Assembly (NCBI GenBank): GCA_012522705.1
Contig: JAAYJY010000163.1
Span: forward strand, 1-7,403
Length of the DNA: 7,403 bases
DNA from: Syntrophomonadaceae bacterium
GTDB taxonomy: Bacteria; Bacillota; Syntrophomonadia; Syntrophomonadales; Syntrophomonadaceae
Direction: 5' to 3'
Shown here piece after piece: positions 4,984 to 7,403 of the stretch (its first letter is position 1; each line of letters starts with the position of its first letter). The position numbers and the translations under genes are program-made. A model generated the notes under the pieces. It searched no databases and was not told the origin of the DNA. It was given only the letters and a program-made list of their open reading frames with translations.

Positions 4984-5961
4984 TTATACCCATTTGCGGC
5001 TGCGGAAGAAACCCACCATCCCCGTCGCGAGGACAATCATGCCGAAAAGAATAAACCACACTGCAAAAGGATTTTCCTGCCCGGGAAAATCCACATTCAT
5101 TCCGAAGAAACCGGTTATCACCGTAAGCGGCATCATGATAATACTAATAATGGTCAGGATGGTGATGATCTCGCTGGTTCGGCCAGTCAGAACCGAGTAA
5201 TATGTCTCCATGGTACTGTTCAAAAGGTCGCGGTAGGTGTTTATCGAATCCAGGATGCTGTTGAGGTTGTCTGCCAGATCCAAATAATATGGGATGTTGT
5301 CATCCTGTACGAAAAAGGAATAGCGCCCTTTGATATTGACGAATATATGCCGCTGAGGGATCATGACCTTGCGCAGCAATATGATTGTGCGACGCAAGGT
5401 GGATATTTCCTCGGTAATATCTTTGCTCCTACTGAGGAACACGTCGTCCTCCAGTTCGTCGATACGTTCTCCCAACCTCTCCATGATGGGAAATGAATCG
5501 TCGACGATATTGTCAACAATCTTATAGAGAAGGTAATCCGGCCCGCGTTTCATATACTCATTGGTCTTGAGGCTGACCCGGGCTGCCTTGCCTACCGCCA
5601 GCAGGGCGACGGGATGAATGGTGACGATATAGTTGGTGCCGATGAAGACATCCAATTCTATGCTCGATATTTCATCCTCTTCCTCAGCCTCCTCAAAATA
5701 ACGCAGGGCATGGAAGACGAAGAAATAGTAGTCATCATAATCGTCGATCTTGGCGCGGGGGCTTTCCTGAAGACAGTCCTCCAGGGCCAGGGGATGGAAA
5801 TCGAAGAGCTTGCCCACATAGGCCAATTCCTGTTCTGAGGTATCATAGAGGTCTATCCAGAGAAGGTTTTCCGGCGCCGCCAATAATTCTTGGGTATTGT
5901 TCAAATCCACGTCATGATACATCTTGGTATCGGCGTGATTGTACCAGTAAGTCTTGATCAA
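4984..5961 (-). CDS. corA: CorA-family divalent cation (Mg2+/Co2+) transporter
   Basis: CorA proteins form pentameric inner-membrane channels that bring in Mg2+, and in some members Co2+ or Ni2+. The 325-residue protein has the family layout. A large cytoplasmic alpha/beta funnel (about 1-255) includes LWIDLYD (34-40), HPLALEDCLQ (56-65) and an acidic stretch EEAEEEDE (90-97). A long pore-lining helix and TM1 (about 264-286) follow. The signature GMN is at 287-289 in GFFGMN, then comes a short loop VDFPGQEN and TM2 (about 300-320) ending in a basic FRSRKWV tail. Residue 286 before GMN is F where Y is common. The start is TTG, with AAGGAGGG (minus strand, 5970-5977) 8 nt upstream. A leader of about 200 nt precedes it, and the gene diverges from the PBP gene. 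Ion preference cannot be read from sequence; a zinc-type relative is possible but less likely. Confidence 0.95.
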   Translation of the reverse strand: MIKTYWYNHADTKMYHDVDLNNTQELLAAPENLLWIDLYDTSEQELAYVGKLFDFHPLALEDCLQESPRAKIDDYDDYYFFVFHALRYFEEAEEEDEISSIELDVFIGTNYIVTIHPVALLAVGKAARVSLKTNEYMKRGPDYLLYKIVDNIVDDSFPIMERLGERIDELEDDVFLSRSKDITEEISTLRRTIILLRKVMIPQRHIFVNIKGRYSFFVQDDNIPYYLDLADNLNSILDSINTYRDLLNSTMETYYSVLTGRTSEIITILTIISIIMMPLTVITGFFGMNVDFPGQENPFAVWFILFGMIVLATGMVGFFRSRKWV

Positions 5962-5969
5962 TTCTTGGT

Positions 5970-5977
5970 CCCTCCTT
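5970..5977 (-). promoter_or_regulatory. corA ribosome binding site, fixing the TTG start
   Basis: AAGGAGGG on the minus strand lies 8 nt before TTG 5961. It also lies 2 nt after the stop of the possible leader ORF and 6 nt after a long stem, so ribosome access here could be controlled. Confidence 0.85.
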
Positions 5978-5979
5978 TT

Positions 5980-6096
5980 TCACATAGAAGGGCTACCAGA
6001 CCGACCGGTGCTGAAATGAGTCCCTTCTATATAATAGGCCATATAATCCAAAAATTCCGCATGACGATCGATCCGCGGGTATAGGTTCCATTTCAC
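5980..6096 (-). CDS. Possible small ORF / leader peptide upstream of corA
   Basis: A 38-residue frame starts at GTG 6096 and begins MKWNLYPRIDRHAEFLDYMA. It is preceded by AGAAGGG (6102-6108) at a good 5-nt spacing; GTG 6099 is an alternative start. Its TGA (5980-5982) ends 18 nt before the corA TTG and abuts the corA ribosome site. The peptide is rich in aromatic residues, including a YMAYY run. I recognise no family. It could be a real small protein, or a regulatory leader whose translation alters folding of the overlapping stem, as small ORFs do upstream of some Mg2+ transporter genes. A rival 32-residue frame starts at ATG 6091 with a weaker ribosome site. Coding status is unproven. Confidence 0.35.
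   Translation of the reverse strand: MKWNLYPRIDRHAEFLDYMAYYIEGTHFSTGRSGSPSM
5984..6030 (-). other. Long-range stem in the corA leader
   Basis: On the minus strand ATAGAAGGG (6022-6030) is perfectly complementary to CCCTTCTAT (5984-5992). Four further pairs outward (6031-6034 with 5980-5983) include two G-U. The 29-nt loop contains a possible small CACC/GGTAG-type inner pairing. The 3' arm ends 6 nt before the corA ribosome site. The geometry suits control of corA translation, but this is inference. Confidence 0.45.
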
Positions 6097-6165
6097 CACC
6101 GCCCTTCTGATTAGAATTTGCTCCCCACTACTGTTACAATTGACTTGCCTGCTCAGACCCCTAGA

Positions 6166-6194
6166 TTAATAATATACCTGTATCGGCGTATTAT
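6166..6194 (+). promoter_or_regulatory. Possible promoter for the penicillin-binding protein gene
   Basis: TTAATA (6166-6171, 4 of 6) and TATTAT (6189-6194, 5 of 6) are separated by 17 nt. Transcription would start near 6201, about 70 nt before the gene. It overlaps the corA promoter face to face. An alternative, TTGACT (6140-6145) with TAGATT (6162-6167), has a 16-nt spacer. Confidence 0.3.
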
Positions 6195-6195
6195 T
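6168..6195. repeat. 28-bp interrupted inverted repeat between divergent promoters
   Basis: AATAATA (6168-6174) and TATTATT (6189-6195) form a perfect 7-bp dyad around a 14-bp centre. It covers the -10 box and spacer of the corA promoter and the core of the proposed PBP promoter, as a shared operator would. The arms are AT-rich, so part of the symmetry may reflect promoter composition. Confidence 0.4.
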
Positions 6196-6200
6196 GTCAA
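6171..6200 (-). promoter_or_regulatory. Sigma-A promoter for the corA transcript
   Basis: On the minus strand a perfect TTGACA (6195-6200) is followed after 18 nt by TATATT (6171-6176). This is the best promoter match in the window. It implies a start near 6164 and a leader of about 200 nt before the corA start codon, unusually long for a simple gene. Confidence 0.6.
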
Positions 6201-6270
6201 TCCAAGTCCTACGCAGGGGATAGTATGACTAATAAGTGGAAAAAGTACTCTATAGATGGGAGGATGCCAA

Positions 6271-7403
6271 ATGTTGCGCAAAATCACACTTACAGTACTG
6301 ATCATTTTGGGTGTTTTGTTTGGAGCAGCCTTTTCGTTTGGTCTTCCCTATGCTGCAGTTCCCAAGTCATCCACAGTATATGATATCAACGGGCAGGTAG
6401 TGCAGGGATTATCCGAGCAGAACCAGGTCCAGGTAGACATCGGCCAGATATCGCCGCATTTCGTCAACGGAATAATCGCCATTGAGGACAAGAGTTTTTA
6501 TCGCCATCACGGGGTCGACATCAGCGGGATGCTGCGGGCCATGCTTACCAATATCAAAGCCGGTGAGATAGTGGCGGGAGGCAGCACTATCACCCAGCAA
6601 ACCGCTAAAACTTTGTTTTTGAGCAATGAAAGGACTTGGAGCCGCAAAATCAAGGAACTATACTATTCCATCTTGATGGAGAGCCGCTACAGTAAAGAAG
6701 AAATCCTGACCATGTACTGCAACAGCATATATTTCGGTGCCGGTGCCTATGGTGTGGAACTGGCTTCCCGTACCTACTTTGCCAAACCCGCTGTAGATCT
6801 AACCCTTGGCGAAGCTGCGCTGCTGGCGGGATTGCCCCAGAGTCCCAGTTATTACGATCCCTATTTGCGTCCTGAGGAAGCCAAGGTCCGGCAGAGGCAG
6901 GTGCTGCAGCGGATGGTCGAGGAGGGGATTATCAGCGCGGAGGAACAAAAGGCCGCTGCTGATGAAAAACTGATCTACAAGCGGGCTCAGTTCGCGGCCG
7001 GGGAAGCCCCCTATTTCGTAGCGGTGGTACACGATTACCTGCGCGAGAAATACGGTGACAGCATGGTTTACCGGGGCGGTTTGCGGGTGTACACGACCTT
7101 GGATCTCAATATGCAGAGGGCGGCCAACGAAGCATACCTGGCCGGACTTGAAAATCAGAATGCCGATTTGCAGGTGGCCTTGGTGGCCCTGGACGTGAAG
7201 ACCGGCCAGATCAGGGCTTTGGTAGGGGGGCGGGATTTTAGCGGATCCAGCTATAACCGGGCCTTTGCGCAAAGACAGCCAGGCTCGACTTTTAAGCCCT
7301 TTGTTTATTCTCTGGCTCTGGAGCGGGGATACAACCCAGCCAGCACGATCATGTGTGAGGAGAGGGTGTACAAACTACCCAATGGCGAGACCTACAAACC
7401 CAA
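6271..7403 (+). CDS. Class A penicillin-binding protein (PBP1A-like), 5' part
   Basis: This bifunctional peptidoglycan synthase polymerises lipid II (transglycosylase) and cross-links the strands (transpeptidase) outside the membrane. The visible 377 residues start with a short basic tail and a membrane anchor (about 5-25). The GT51 domain follows. Motif 1 is EDKSFYRHHG (72-81), with E72 as catalytic base. Motif 2 is GGSTITQQ (103-110). Motif 3 is RKIKE (125-129), with E129. Motif 4 is EEILTMYCNSIYFG (143-156), where the usual ILExYLN reads ILTMYCN. The transpeptidase domain begins near 300, and its SxxK motif is S339-T-F-K342, where S339 is the acylated serine. The SxN and KTG motifs lie beyond the window. 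GGGAGG (6258-6263) lies 7 nt before the ATG. The frame is open to the last base, so the gene is cut by the window edge, not broken. Confidence 0.95.
   Translation, partial: MLRKITLTVLIILGVLFGAAFSFGLPYAAVPKSSTVYDINGQVVQGLSEQNQVQVDIGQISPHFVNGIIAIEDKSFYRHHGVDISGMLRAMLTNIKAGEIVAGGSTITQQTAKTLFLSNERTWSRKIKELYYSILMESRYSKEEILTMYCNSIYFGAGAYGVELASRTYFAKPAVDLTLGEAALLAGLPQSPSYYDPYLRPEEAKVRQRQVLQRMVEEGIISAEEQKAAADEKLIYKRAQFAAGEAPYFVAVVHDYLREKYGDSMVYRGGLRVYTTLDLNMQRAANEAYLAGLENQNADLQVALVALDVKTGQIRALVGGRDFSGSSYNRAFAQRQPGSTFKPFVYSLALERGYNPASTIMCEERVYKLPNGETYKP

Noticed and set aside
6060..6155. NiCo (czcD) riboswitch in the corA leader, suggested by CTGAGCAGGCAA on the minus strand
   Set aside because: The segment resembles one junction strand of that riboswitch from memory, but the closing helix, the four-way junction and the later conserved strands could not be found.
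5962..6165. M-box (ykoK) Mg2+ riboswitch or T-box in the corA leader
   Set aside because: No M-box core sequence is present. A GGTGG followed later by CCGCGG is not the contiguous T-box antiterminator motif.
6225..6370. Small plus-strand frame from ATG 6225 overlapping the PBP start
   Set aside because: It is out of frame with the well-supported PBP gene, has a poor ribosome site and encodes a Cys/Ser/Trp-rich product typical of a shifted frame.
1..7403. Mobile elements, CRISPR arrays, toxin-antitoxin or defence genes, tRNA or rRNA
   Set aside because: Both strands were scanned by eye; no transposase or integrase motifs, regular spaced repeats, or RNA gene signatures were seen.

Overview
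The window looks like chromosomal DNA of an anaerobic, endospore-forming Firmicute, probably a Clostridia-class organism and possibly near Syntrophomonadaceae. This is inferred from a YmxH-type PRC-barrel gene, an alpha/beta-type small acid-soluble spore protein (SASP) gene, strong AGGAGG-type ribosome binding sites, GTG/TTG starts, and GC content near one half. No mobile element, CRISPR array, rRNA or tRNA was seen.

Layout. Bases 1-781 (+) hold the last 19 codons of an unidentified gene, then dut (dUTPase) and a ymxH-like gene, tightly packed as an operon. Bases 782-993 hold a 46-nt hairpin, a sigma-A-like promoter and a 14-bp palindrome in front of guaB. guaB (994-2448, GTG start) is followed after 2 nt by a divergent MgtC/SapB-like membrane protein gene (2451-2909). 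A convergent 57-residue SASP gene with a TTG start (2936-3109, -) follows. Diverging from it is a radical SAM gene (3288-4166, +), then a DUF47/PhoU-like gene (4219-4845, +). A corA gene (4984-5961, -, TTG start) lies convergent to that. From the 309-bp region 5962-6270 transcription diverges: left into corA through a leader of about 200 nt, and right into a class A penicillin-binding protein gene (6271 to the window end, truncated).

How the genes fit together. dut and guaB serve nucleotide metabolism. The ymxH-like and SASP genes mark a sporulating cell. The MgtC-like, DUF47 and CorA proteins suggest a loose ion or phosphate homeostasis theme, but nothing in the sequence proves they act together. 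Most genes are ordinary housekeeping types. The least explained parts are the corA leader (a possible small ORF plus a long stem next to the corA ribosome binding site), the dyad between the divergent corA and PBP promoters, the palindrome at the guaB start region, and the 46-nt hairpin after ymxH. I did not find a convincing new defence or biosynthetic system.

Several starts were revised from the longest open frame, using Shine-Dalgarno position and family length: guaB at 994, radical SAM at 3288 and DUF47 at 4219.
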